A DNA stretch of 38,491 bases from Candidatus Paralachnospira caecorum (GTDB taxonomy: Bacteria > Bacillota > Clostridia > Lachnospirales > Lachnospiraceae), in assembly GCA_904379015.1 (NCBI GenBank), contig CAJFHG010000024.1:1-38491 (forward strand), in the 5' to 3' direction. A program made the translations under genes and the position numbers. Of this stretch, positions 25,914 through 34,707 are shown in pieces (the stretch's first letter is position 1; each line of letters begins with the position of its first letter). The notes under the pieces are model-generated. The model worked only from the letters and a program-made list of their open reading frames with translations, searched no databases and had not been told where the DNA came from.

Positions 25914-27518
25914 TTATACCTGAGGTCCTGCTGCAACCAGTGCCTTGCCGGCTTCGTTGCTCTCATATTTCGCAAAGTTTTTGATGAATCTCTGTGCAAG
26001 ATCCTTTGCCTTGGTCTCCCATTCGGAAGCATCCGCGTAAGTATCGCGGGGATCCAGGATACCTGTGTCAACACCGGGAAGCTCTGTAGGAACTTCAATG
26101 TTGAAGTAAGGAATCTTCTTTGTGGGCGCTTTCAGAATATCGCCGTTCAGGATCGCGTCGATGATACCGCGGGTATCCTTGATGGAGATTCGTTTTCCGG
26201 TGCCGTTCCAGCCTGTGTTCACCAGGTAAGCCTTGGCGCCGCTCTGCTCCATTCTCTTAACCAGCTCTTCCGCGTATTTTGTGGGATGCAGCTCCAGGAA
26301 CGCCTGTCCGAAGCATGCGGAGAAGGTAGGTGTGGGCTCGGTGATTCCGCGCTCTGTACCAGCCAGCTTTGCTGTAAATCCGGACAGGAAGTAGTACTGT
26401 GTCTGCTCAGGTGTCAGGATGGATACAGGGGGCAGTACGCCGAACGCGTCAGCGGACAGGAAGATGACTTCCTTCGCGGCCGGTCCTGCGGATACAGGGC
26501 GTACAATCTTCTCAATATGATCGATCGGATAAGATACACGGGTATTCTCTGTTACGCTCTTGTCAGCGAAATCGATCTTGCCGTTCTCATCCAGCGTTAC
26601 GTTCTCAAGAAGCGCGTTGCGCTTGATGGCATTGTAGATGTCGGGCTCGGACTCTTTGTCCAGGTTGATGACCTTCGCGTAGCAGCCGCCCTCGAAGTTG
26701 AAGATGCCGTTGTCATCCCAGCCGTGCTCGTCATCACCGATCAGCAGACGTTTGGGATCTGTGGAAAGGGTTGTCTTTCCTGTTCCGGACAGACCGAAGA
26801 AGATGGCAGTGTTCTTGCCTTCCATATCGGTATTGGCGGAGCAGTGCATGGAAGCGATGCCCTTCAGAGGCAGATAGTAGTTCATCATGGAGAACATACC
26901 CTTCTTCATCTCGCCGCCGTACCATGTGTTCAGAATTACCTGCTCACGGCTTGTGATATTGAATACAACTGCCGTCTCAGAATTGAGACCCAGTTCTTTG
27001 TAATTTTCAACCTTTGCCTTGGAAGCATTGTAAACGATGAAATCGGGCTCAAAGTTTTCCAGCTCCTCTGCAGTGGGCTGAATGAACATATTGGTAACGA
27101 AATGAGCCTGCCAAGCTACTTCCATGATGAAACGGATCGCCATACGGGTATCCTTGTTCGCGCCGCAGAACGCGTCCACTACATAAAGCTTCTTGCCGGA
27201 CAGCTCCTTCAGAGCGATTTCCTTTACAGCCTTCCATGTTTCTTCAGAAGCAGGATGGTTGTCATTCTTATATTCATCAGATGTCCACCAAACGGTATCC
27301 TTGGAATTCTCATCCATTACGATGAATTTGTCTTTCGGTGAACGTCCTGTATATTCGCCAGTCATTACATTAACTGCGCCGAGTTCACTTACCTGACCTT
27401 TGTCATATCCTTCCAGACCGGGTTTTGTCTCTTCTTCAAACAGCAGTTCATATGAAGGGTTGCGTACGATCTCTACAGTGTCTGTGATGCCATACTTGCT
27501 CAAATTAATCTCTGCCAT
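25914..27518 (-). CDS. pckA: Phosphoenolpyruvate carboxykinase (ATP)
   Basis: PckA interconverts oxaloacetate + ATP and PEP + CO2. In fermenting anaerobes it often runs in the carboxylating direction toward succinate. The 534-residue protein carries [16 protein letters not shown], the PEPCK P-loop [15 protein letters not shown] near residue 245, [22 protein letters not shown], and GWNGTGKRI in the C-terminal part. Codon use is strongly biased toward preferred codons, consistent with high expression. AGAGGT lies about 12 bases before the ATG. Confidence 0.97.
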   Translation of the reverse strand: MAEINLSKYGITDTVEIVRNPSYELLFEEETKPGLEGYDKGQVSELGAVNVMTGEYTGRSPKDKFIVMDENSKDTVWWTSDEYKNDNHPASEETWKAVKEIALKELSGKKLYVVDAFCGANKDTRMAIRFIMEVAWQAHFVTNMFIQPTAEELENFEPDFIVYNASKAKVENYKELGLNSETAVVFNITSREQVILNTWYGGEMKKGMFSMMNYYLPLKGIASMHCSANTDMEGKNTAIFFGLSGTGKTTLSTDPKRLLIGDDEHGWDDNGIFNFEGGCYAKVINLDKESEPDIYNAIKRNALLENVTLDENGKIDFADKSVTENTRVSYPIDHIEKIVRPVSAGPAAKEVIFLSADAFGVLPPVSILTPEQTQYYFLSGFTAKLAGTERGITEPTPTFSACFGQAFLELHPTKYAEELVKRMEQSGAKAYLVNTGWNGTGKRISIKDTRGIIDAILNGDILKAPTKKIPYFNIEVPTELPGVDTGILDPRDTYADASEWETKAKDLAQRFIKNFAKYESNEAGKALVAAGPQV

Positions 27519-27584
27519 CTTACATTTTACCTCTTTTCTTTCTTTATTATCCGGAAGCCAGTGGTTCCCGCTTCCCCTTTCCTA

Positions 27585-27612
27585 ATTATACATGATAAAT
27601 CAATTAAATCAA
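27585..27612 (-). promoter_or_regulatory. Promoter of pckA
   Basis: Minus-strand TTGATT (27607-27612) and perfect TATAAT (27585-27590) with a 16-base spacer. TTGATT is repeated inside the spacer. The region 27519-27649 otherwise holds only AT-rich sequence. Confidence 0.7.
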
Positions 27613-27649
27613 TAAAAATCCTCTTAATTTTTAAAAAAATGACAATTAT

Positions 27650-28411
27650 TTAACGCTGCGGGCCTGAAACCGGCCGTTCCTGCCCCGATTTTCCCCTGTA
27701 ATCCGCCTGCGCCTTCGCCGCCTGGGTCATCTGATCCTTCCGATCGATACGGTAGATCCTGTTTCCCTTTTTAAACAGCGCCCCAGTCTGTTTAAAGTGG
27801 AACGGCACATCACAGCGGACACACTGCTCCATGGTGTTCAGGATCCACGCATAATCGCAGAGCCGGGCCTCCGGGCCCGATTCTCCTCCGCAGATCACCT
27901 GCTCGATCTGTCCGTCGGCCAGATACCGCTCGATCTGGATCTGCTCCAGCATCGGCTCATGGATGATTCCCTTATGCCGCGCCGGCACTTCCAGAAACAC
28001 CGGAAGCCTGGCATCGGCATAGGCCTGGTTTTCGCAGGTGCAGAAAACCGTCACATTCTCATAACCATCTCCCCAGTCCTCCGGAATGCATTCCGCCAAA
28101 CGATGGATCCGCTTCGTAATGATGACAAACATAAGGTCCGTCCGCAACCGGATCATGTTCCAGATCTCTTCCCGCCACGGATCGGCATCCTCGATCAGAA
28201 AATCTGAGGTCATGCAGGTGTAGACCGGCCCGTCCTCCGGCTGAAGCTTGTACGCCTTCTGACGGTTCCGCTTCACCGGCAGGTCAAAGCTTTTCGTTCT
28301 GGCTATGATCCTCGTATCTTTCCCGAATTCCTCATCTCTTCTGTACACGTAACAGTTGCGGCATCCCGGACTGACCTTCCGGCAGCCGTGCCAGGGATTC
28401 CAGACAGCCAT
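27650..28411 (-). CDS. DUF5131 (phage Gp37/Gp68-like) family protein
   Basis: A 253-residue protein beginning AVWNPWHGCRKVSPGCRNCY, which is the opening of the Gp37/Gp68 family. Three cysteines with spacing C-x5-C-x2-C suggest an iron-sulfur site like those of radical-SAM and SplB-like proteins. FCTCENQAYADARLPVFLEVPARHKGIIHEPMLEQI and CGGESGPEARLCDYAWI are further family blocks. The reaction is unknown. ATG 28411 has GGCGGTGG upstream; the longer frame to 28528 would run into the preceding gene. It follows the TIGR01440 gene by 47 bases. Confidence 0.82.
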   Translation of the reverse strand: MAVWNPWHGCRKVSPGCRNCYVYRRDEEFGKDTRIIARTKSFDLPVKRNRQKAYKLQPEDGPVYTCMTSDFLIEDADPWREEIWNMIRLRTDLMFVIITKRIHRLAECIPEDWGDGYENVTVFCTCENQAYADARLPVFLEVPARHKGIIHEPMLEQIQIERYLADGQIEQVICGGESGPEARLCDYAWILNTMEQCVRCDVPFHFKQTGALFKKGNRIYRIDRKDQMTQAAKAQADYRGKSGQERPVSGPQR

Positions 28412-28458
28412 ACGCCCACCGCCTTTCCTTATGGACCGCTTCTGCCGTATATCGGAAC

Positions 28459-29043
28459 TTATCCCCGCAGCTTCGGTGAATAAGCGGCCCGCTCGCCTCC
28501 GATATATTTCAGTCTGGTTCTCGCGCATACCACATGGGCATTGCCGATGCTGTTCACCTTTGTGCGGACAGGTACCGCCACCGGCTGCAGATGCATGCCG
28601 ATCAGGGTGTCTCCGATGTCGATCCCGGCCTGGGCTTTCAGCTCCTCCACCGCGACGGCATGCTCCATGCCGTAATAAGCGGCTGTGGCAAAGGAGCCGC
28701 CTGCCTTCAGCTGAGGCACCACATTCACCATGGGGAAATGATACCGCTTCGCCGCTTCTTTTTCAATGATCAGCGCTCTGTTCAGATGCTCGCAGCACTG
28801 AGCGGCCAGATAGATCTTTCTCTCTCTGCAGCCTGCGTACAGCGTATCAAAGATGGCCTTCCCCACCTCTTCGCTGGACCAGGATCCGATTTTATGGCTG
28901 GCGATCTCACTGGAAGAGCAGCCCACAACCAGAATCTCCCCCTCTTCCAGCTCCGCCGTCTCCATCAGCTCTTCAAATATGGCCTTTGCCTGCGCCCTGA
29001 TCTCGTCAATGTGTTCAAATTTTTCAGTTGATACTCCCTTCAT
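28459..29043 (-). CDS. TIGR01440 / DUF436 family protein
   Basis: A 194-residue conserved Firmicutes protein of unknown function. The family hallmark ILVVGCSSSEIASHKIGSWSSEEVG is near residue 40, AAQCCEHLNRALIIEKEAA near 80, and AGIDIGDTLIGMHLQPVAVPVR toward the C-terminus. Homologues are commonly found beside genes for glycine/serine or ribose-phosphate metabolism, but nothing here specifies the job. GGAAG precedes ATG 29043. The promoter lies at 29125-29153. Confidence 0.88.
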   Translation of the reverse strand: MKGVSTEKFEHIDEIRAQAKAIFEELMETAELEEGEILVVGCSSSEIASHKIGSWSSEEVGKAIFDTLYAGCRERKIYLAAQCCEHLNRALIIEKEAAKRYHFPMVNVVPQLKAGGSFATAAYYGMEHAVAVEELKAQAGIDIGDTLIGMHLQPVAVPVRTKVNSIGNAHVVCARTRLKYIGGERAAYSPKLRG

Positions 29044-29124
29044 ACCCCATTCTTCCTTTCTGTTTTATTTTTGATTGGATCCCTTCTCTGCCGTTTCATC
29101 CGGCAAAGCCCGGATTCCACCCTA

Positions 29125-29153
29125 ATCATAACAGAATTCCCCTGAAACAACAA
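29125..29153 (-). promoter_or_regulatory. Promoter of the TIGR01440 gene
   Basis: Minus-strand TTGTTG (29148-29153) and TATGAT (29125-29130) with a 17-base spacer. Its -35 is 13 bases from the -35 of the opposing ABC-transporter promoter, so the two promoters are back to back and may share control. Confidence 0.65.
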
Positions 29154-29166
29154 TGGTTTTTCGCTC

Positions 29167-29195
29167 TTGACCCTGTTTTCTCATCATATTATAAT
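29167..29195 (+). promoter_or_regulatory. Promoter of the ABC transporter fusion
   Basis: TTGACC (29167-29172) and perfect TATAAT (29190-29195) with a 17-base spacer. The leader between it and the start at 29303 is about 100 bases, very GC-rich, and able to form several hairpins. I could not assign them to a known class. Confidence 0.8.
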
Positions 29196-29302
29196 GCATA
29201 GCATAGCGCACGCATCGGCGCGGGGGATTTCGGGGGATGCTGCGCCACGCGGCCGCGCAGACGCAGAAAGCCTGACAGAACAAGTAAGGAGAGGCGAAAT
29301 CA

Positions 29303-32300
29303 ATGCTTCAAATCAAACACATCCGCAAGGAATACCGGACCGGAAAGCTCGTACAGAAAGCGCTGGACGACGTGAGCCTGAATCTCCGCGACAGCGAATT
29401 TGTGGCGATCCTCGGCCCCAGCGGCTCCGGCAAGACCACGCTTCTGAATATCATCGGGGGACTGGACCGCTACGATACCGGAGATCTGATCATCAACGGG
29501 ATCTCCACAAAAAAATACAGAGACAAGGACTGGGATTCCTACCGGAACCACACCATCGGCTTTGTGTTCCAGAGCTATAACCTGATCCCCCATCAGACCA
29601 TCCTCTCCAATGTGGAGCTGGCGCTGACCATCTCCGGTATCGGAAGGGCAGAACGGAGGCAGCGGGCGATAGAGGCGCTGGAACAGGTCGGGCTTGCGGA
29701 CCAGCTCCATAAAAAGCCAAATCAGATGTCCGGAGGCCAGATGCAGCGGGTCGCCATCGCAAGAGCTCTGGTCAATGATCCGGACATTCTGCTGGCCGAC
29801 GAGCCCACCGGCGCCCTGGACAGCGATACCAGCCTTCAGGTCATGGAACTTTTAAGGGAAGTCGCCAAAGACCGTCTGGTGGTCATGGTGACCCACAATC
29901 CGGAGCTGGCAGACGCCTACGCCACCCGGATCGTCAAGCTGCGGGACGGGAAAATACGGTCCGACTCCGATCCCTTTATCGTGGATGAAGCTGCCCTGAA
30001 GGAACCGGAGCACAGAAATATGGGAAAGGCGTCCATGTCGTTTCTCACGGCGCTTTCTCTGAGCTTTCACAATCTGAAGACCAAAAAAGCGCGGACGCTG
30101 CTGACCTCCTTCGCGGGCTCCATCGGGATCATCGGCATCGCCCTGATCCTCGCCCTGTCCACAGGCGTCAACCGCTACATTCAGACCGTGGAGGAAACGA
30201 CCCTGTCTCAATATCCGCTTCAGATCCAGAGCACGGGCTTTGACATTACCTCCATGCTGGTGCCTGATGACAGCGCCGACGGAAGCGGCACATCAGGCGA
30301 CGTCAACGTGATCCAGATGGTCACCAACATGTTTTCCAAAATGGATTCCAATGACCTGAAATCTCTGAAGGAATATTTTGACAGCGGTAAAAGCGGAATT
30401 GAACCTTATATCAATGCCATCGAATATTCCTACAGCGCCGTTCCCCAGATCTACAGTCAGAACAACGGCAGGATCCGCCAGGTAAACCCGGATCATTCCT
30501 TTGACGCTCTGGGATTCGGCTCCTCATCAAGCTCCAGCAGCCTGGTCTCTTCCATGATGAGCACAGACATGTTTTTTGAGATGCCGGAAAACGCGGAGCT
30601 CTATGAGGACCAGTACGATGTCAAGGCAGGACGGTGGCCGGAAACCTACAATGAATGCGTACTTGTTCTCACCTCAGGCGGCGGGATCAGCGATTTTCTC
30701 CTGTATACCCTCGGACTGCGGGACGCCCTTGAGCTGGATGAAATGATCCAGCAGTTCATAGATGAAAAACCGGTGGAAACACCTGACAACATGGGAAGCT
30801 ACACTTACGATGACATTCTCGGGATCTCCTTCCGGCTGGTCAGCGCCACCGATTACTATCAGTACGACAGTGAATATCAGGTATGGACCGATAAATCGGA
30901 CGATGAGGCCTATATGCAGAACCTGGTGGAAAACGGAGAGGAGATCACCATCGTTGGGGTCGTGCAGCCCTCTGAAGACGCCACTGCGTCGATCCTGACC
31001 AGCGGCATCGGCTATCCGGCGTCTCTGACCACCCATGTCGCGGAGCGGGCCAATCAGAGCCAGATCGTCCAGGATCAGCTCGCGAACCCGGAAATCAACG
31101 TATTCACCGGCAGAGCCTTCGGAGAAGAAAGCAGCCAGAATGAATTTGACATCAACTCGCTCTTCTCTGTGGATACGGACGCGCTCCAGAACGCGTTTTC
31201 CTTTGACGAGAGCGCGCTCTCCGAAGGGCTGGACAGTTCCTCTCTCAATCTGGAAGATTATATTAATATGGAAGGCGGAACAGCCGATCTGTCCGGCCTG
31301 GCTGATCTTTCTTCCATCAGTCTGGATCTGCCGGAGTTTTCAGGTCTGTCTCTGGGAGATATGATGAGCAGCATTTCCATCACGGCCTCCCAGGATACCC
31401 TCTCCCAGATGGCGTCCGGGCTCCTGACCGGGTATCAGGAATACGCCGCCGCCCATCCGGAGGCCGACTACTCCGGTCTCCTCCAGAGTTTTTCAAACTA
31501 TCTGAATACAGAAGAAGCGAAAAATATCTTCTCCGAAACGATTCTGGAGATCATCCAGTCCGGCGGCGGCATTTCCGTGTCTGCCGACCAGCTGCGGGAA
31601 CTGATCCGGAGTGTCATGTCCGGCTATCAGCAGTACGCTCTGGAGCATGGATATACGGATCCGTCCCGTTTCGATGAATACCTCGCGGAATACCTTCAGA
31701 CGCCCCAGGCTGCCCAGGTCCTGGAGCAGTGGGCTTCCGAAAACCTGCAGATCGATACGGACATTACCATCACGCCGGAGCAGCTTCAGAAGCTTGCCGG
31801 GCAGATCGCGGCCGGTTATCAGCAGTATGCTGTTTCCAACGGTCTGCCTGACCCCTCCCGGATGGGCGAACATTTCATGAACTATTTAAATACGGAAGGG
31901 ACCCAGAAGCAGCTTTCCGACGGAATCGCGTCCATGGTGGACACCGGCAGCCTGGAAGCCCAGATTTCCGGCGCTCTGGAAAGCTACATGCAGAACGCCG
32001 CGGCCTCCCTTGGAAACGCCGTCTCATCCGCTGTGGAAAGCCAGATGTCATCTGTCATCAGCCAGCTGACCGCTCAGATCAGCGCGGGACTGCAGAACGC
32101 CATGACGAACGCGGTGGCTCAGATCGGACAGAATATGCAGAATGCCATGCGCATCGACACAGAAGCATTCCTGAACGCATTCCAGATGAAAATGAACAGT
32201 TCAGAGCTTTCCGAGCTTCTCATGTCCATGAGTTCCGGCCGGAACGCCACTTATGAAAGCAACCTGGCCACACTGGGTTATGTGGATTTTTCCGAACCCG

Positions 32301-32872
32301 ACGGAATTGAAATTTATCCAAAGGATTTTGAGAGCAAAGAGCAGGCAGTCGCCGTCCTGGATGCCTACAACAGCAGAATGGAGGCAGAGGGAAAAGAGGA
32401 TCAGGTCATCACTTATACGGATATGGTCGGAACCCTCATGTCCTCTGTGACCGATATCGTGGACATTGTCAGCTATGTTCTGATCGCCTTTGTGGCCATT
32501 TCCCTTGTGGTCTCCTCCATTATGATCGGCGTCATCACCTATATCAGCGTGCTGGAGCGGAAAAAAGAGATCGGCATCCTGCGGGCCATCGGCGCCTCAA
32601 AGCGGAATATTTCCCAGGTATTCAACGCGGAGACCTTCATCATCGGCCTCTGCGCCGGACTCATCGGGATCGGGCTTTCCCTGCTGATCCTGATCCCCGG
32701 CAATGCCCTGATCCATCATCTGGCCGGAACCAATGATGTCAGCGCAGTGCTGCCCGCCGCGCCCGCCCTGATCCTGATCGCCCTCAGCGTCATCCTCACC
32801 CTGATCGGCGGTCTGATTCCTTCCAGGAAAGCGGCCAAAAGCGATCCGGTAGCCGCGCTCAGAACAGAATAA
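29303..32872 (+). CDS. ABC transporter ATP-binding/permease fusion (MacB/FtsX-type)
   Basis: A 1189-residue single-chain transporter. Residues 1-230 are a LolD/MacB-type ATPase: Walker A GPSGSGKTT near 39, signature MSGGQMQRVAIARAL near 142, Walker B ILLADEPTGALD. A membrane helix follows at about 262-285 (SIGIIGIALILALSTG). Then comes a very large extracellular domain (about 290-1035), and a C-terminal FtsX-like permease with three helices ending PSRKAAKSDPVAALRTE. Such mechanotransmission exporters handle peptides, lipoproteins or envelope stress. The outer domain contains three 64-residue repeats and a Met/Gln/Ala-rich coiled-coil-like stretch near 890-960. No two-component system lies beside it. 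The gene is alone on its transcript. Confidence 0.92.
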   Translation: MLQIKHIRKEYRTGKLVQKALDDVSLNLRDSEFVAILGPSGSGKTTLLNIIGGLDRYDTGDLIINGISTKKYRDKDWDSYRNHTIGFVFQSYNLIPHQTILSNVELALTISGIGRAERRQRAIEALEQVGLADQLHKKPNQMSGGQMQRVAIARALVNDPDILLADEPTGALDSDTSLQVMELLREVAKDRLVVMVTHNPELADAYATRIVKLRDGKIRSDSDPFIVDEAALKEPEHRNMGKASMSFLTALSLSFHNLKTKKARTLLTSFAGSIGIIGIALILALSTGVNRYIQTVEETTLSQYPLQIQSTGFDITSMLVPDDSADGSGTSGDVNVIQMVTNMFSKMDSNDLKSLKEYFDSGKSGIEPYINAIEYSYSAVPQIYSQNNGRIRQVNPDHSFDALGFGSSSSSSSLVSSMMSTDMFFEMPENAELYEDQYDVKAGRWPETYNECVLVLTSGGGISDFLLYTLGLRDALELDEMIQQFIDEKPVETPDNMGSYTYDDILGISFRLVSATDYYQYDSEYQVWTDKSDDEAYMQNLVENGEEITIVGVVQPSEDATASILTSGIGYPASLTTHVAERANQSQIVQDQLANPEINVFTGRAFGEESSQNEFDINSLFSVDTDALQNAFSFDESALSEGLDSSSLNLEDYINMEGGTADLSGLADLSSISLDLPEFSGLSLGDMMSSISITASQDTLSQMASGLLTGYQEYAAAHPEADYSGLLQSFSNYLNTEEAKNIFSETILEIIQSGGGISVSADQLRELIRSVMSGYQQYALEHGYTDPSRFDEYLAEYLQTPQAAQVLEQWASENLQIDTDITITPEQLQKLAGQIAAGYQQYAVSNGLPDPSRMGEHFMNYLNTEGTQKQLSDGIASMVDTGSLEAQISGALESYMQNAAASLGNAVSSAVESQMSSVISQLTAQISAGLQNAMTNAVAQIGQNMQNAMRIDTEAFLNAFQMKMNSSELSELLMSMSSGRNATYESNLATLGYVDFSEPDGIEIYPKDFESKEQAVAVLDAYNSRMEAEGKEDQVITYTDMVGTLMSSVTDIVDIVSYVLIAFVAISLVVSSIMIGVITYISVLERKKEIGILRAIGASKRNISQVFNAETFIIGLCAGLIGIGLSLLILIPGNALIHHLAGTNDVSAVLPAAPALILIALSVILTLIGGLIPSRKAAKSDPVAALRTE
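31397..31972 (+). repeat. Three tandem 192-base coding repeats in the transporter outer domain
   Basis: Three units of exactly 64 codons begin at 31397, 31589 and 31781. Each carries GYQ(E/Q)YA at the same place, then a DYSG/DPSR motif and a YL(N/Q)T motif. The DNA is diverged, so the units are old, but the length is kept without a single indel. Confidence 0.8.
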
Positions 32873-32897
32873 AATAGAAATAAGGTAAAAAATTGAA

Positions 32898-32925
32898 CGG
32901 GGCGCTGCCTGATGCAGACGCCCCG
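32898..32925. terminator. Bidirectional terminator between the ABC transporter and hydrogenase
   Basis: CGGGGCG and CGCCCCG form a GC-rich stem with an inner CTGC/GCAG pairing between two convergent genes. No long T-run follows on either strand. Confidence 0.6.
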
Positions 32926-32958
32926 CTCCCATATATAGAAGGTAAATATAATGGGCTG

Positions 32959-34707
32959 TTATGATTCGGATGTCTCTTCCTCACCCGGCATCTTCCACGC
33001 ATGATGATCTGTGTGCAGAAGCTCATGGGCTCTGTGGGAAAGAGGCGCTTCCAGATAATCCTGATAGCACTTCTGGACGGACGGATTTTCATGAGAAAAT
33101 CTCAGGTTGTTGACTTTGTCCAGACCATACAGCACTTCGCAGCGCTCTCCGGCCTGTTCTTTGCCGTCCTTGATCGGCTGTCCGCCGCCGCCCGCGCAGC
33201 CGCCGGGACATGCCATGATCTCCACAAAATCATAGGAAACTTTCCCTTTGCGGATGGCGTTCATCAGCTTTCTGGTATTGCCCAGTCCGCTGGCCACCGC
33301 CACCTTCAGATTCTGACCGGCCAGATTGAATTCCGCTTCCTTCCAGCCTTCCATGCCGCGGACCTTTTTGAAGGAGTCCGGATCCGGATTTCTGCCCGTC
33401 ACCAGGTAATAGGCGCTTCTGAGCGCCGCTTCCATCACGCCGCCTGTCGCGCCGAAGATCACGCCCGCGCCGGAACCCACGCCGAGAGGCGAATCGAATT
33501 CTTCTTCCTTCAGATCCGCTGGAATGATATGCTCCGCCCGGATCAGCCGGTCGATCTCCCGGGTCGTCAGGACCAGATCCACATCCTGTCCCGCTCCCGC
33601 GTCATTCATCACCGGAAGGGCGCACTCATGCTTCTTGGCAATGCAGGGCATGATCGAAACGCTGTAAATCCGGGAAGGATCCACATCCAGAAGCTTGGCG
33701 TAATAGCTCTTGGCCACCGCGCCGAACATCTGCTGGGGAGACTTGGCCGTAGAAAGCTGATCGACCATATCCGGGAACTGGGATTTCATGAATCTTACCC
33801 AGCCGGGGCAGCAGGATGTAAACATGGGGAACTTTTCATGTTCTTTATTTTTCAATTTCTCCAGGAATTCGCTTCCCTCTTCCATGATGGTCAGGTCCGC
33901 GCTGAAGTTGGTGTCAAATATGTAGTCAAAACCCATCTGCCGCAGGGCGGATACCAACCGCTTCACAGTGGCAAACTCTCTGGGAAGGCCGAAGGGCTCG
34001 CCCCAGGCCGCCCGCACCGCCGGCGCCACCTGAACAACGGTGATCTTGTCCGGATCTGCCAGAGCGTCCAGCGCCTTCTGGACATCGTCCCGCTCCCGGA
34101 GAGCGCCTACAGGACAGTGGGTGATGCACTGACCGCACAGAGCACAGTCAGATTCGGTAATCTTCCGGTTTTTGGAAACGTCAACCGTTGTCCTGGAACC
34201 AGTTCCCGCCACATCCCAGATATTCAGACCCTGGATCTTGTCGCACACCTGTACGCACCGCATACATTTGATGCATTTTGCCGCGTCCCGGATCAGCGGG
34301 AAATCCTGGGGCCATCTGGACTTGGGAAGCTTCTTCTCAAATGGCAGCTCAAGGATCCCCAGATCATTGGAAATCGTCTGCAGGCTGCAGTTTCCGCTCC
34401 GCACGCAGGTCGCGCACTGACAGTCATGCTGAGACAGGATCAGCTCTACATTGTTTCTCCTGCTCTCTCTCACCTTGGGACTGTTGGTATGGATCACCAT
34501 GCCTTCCCAGACTTTATTATTGCAGGCCGTCACCAGCTTGGCGCAGCCTTCCACCTCTACTACGCACACCCGGCACGCGCCGATCTCATTGATATCCTTC
34601 AAATAGCAGAGGGTCGGAATGAAAATTCCGGCGGATGCCGCCGCATCCAGAATCGTAGTCCCGTCTTTTGCCTGAATCTGTTTTCCGTTGATTACGAGAT
34701 TTACCAT
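32959..34707 (-). CDS. hydA: [FeFe]-hydrogenase, group A
   Basis: The enzyme makes or oxidises H2. The 582-residue protein has the full M3-type modular set. There is an N-terminal [2Fe-2S] domain (Cys34, then GACRVC), and a His-ligated [4Fe-4S] cluster (SQHDCQCATCVRSGNC). Two ferredoxin-like clusters follow (CIKCMRCVQVCD and CALCGQCITHCP). In the H-cluster domain the three signatures are intact: TSCCPGWVRF, MPCIAKKHEC and MACPGGCAGGGGQP. The start overlaps the last bases of the flavoprotein gene, so the two are coupled. Maturases HydE/F/G are not in the window. The flavoprotein partner suggests NAD(P)H or ferredoxin as electron source. Confidence 0.96.
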   Translation of the reverse strand: MVNLVINGKQIQAKDGTTILDAAASAGIFIPTLCYLKDINEIGACRVCVVEVEGCAKLVTACNNKVWEGMVIHTNSPKVRESRRNNVELILSQHDCQCATCVRSGNCSLQTISNDLGILELPFEKKLPKSRWPQDFPLIRDAAKCIKCMRCVQVCDKIQGLNIWDVAGTGSRTTVDVSKNRKITESDCALCGQCITHCPVGALRERDDVQKALDALADPDKITVVQVAPAVRAAWGEPFGLPREFATVKRLVSALRQMGFDYIFDTNFSADLTIMEEGSEFLEKLKNKEHEKFPMFTSCCPGWVRFMKSQFPDMVDQLSTAKSPQQMFGAVAKSYYAKLLDVDPSRIYSVSIMPCIAKKHECALPVMNDAGAGQDVDLVLTTREIDRLIRAEHIIPADLKEEEFDSPLGVGSGAGVIFGATGGVMEAALRSAYYLVTGRNPDPDSFKKVRGMEGWKEAEFNLAGQNLKVAVASGLGNTRKLMNAIRKGKVSYDFVEIMACPGGCAGGGGQPIKDGKEQAGERCEVLYGLDKVNNLRFSHENPSVQKCYQDYLEAPLSHRAHELLHTDHHAWKMPGEEETSES

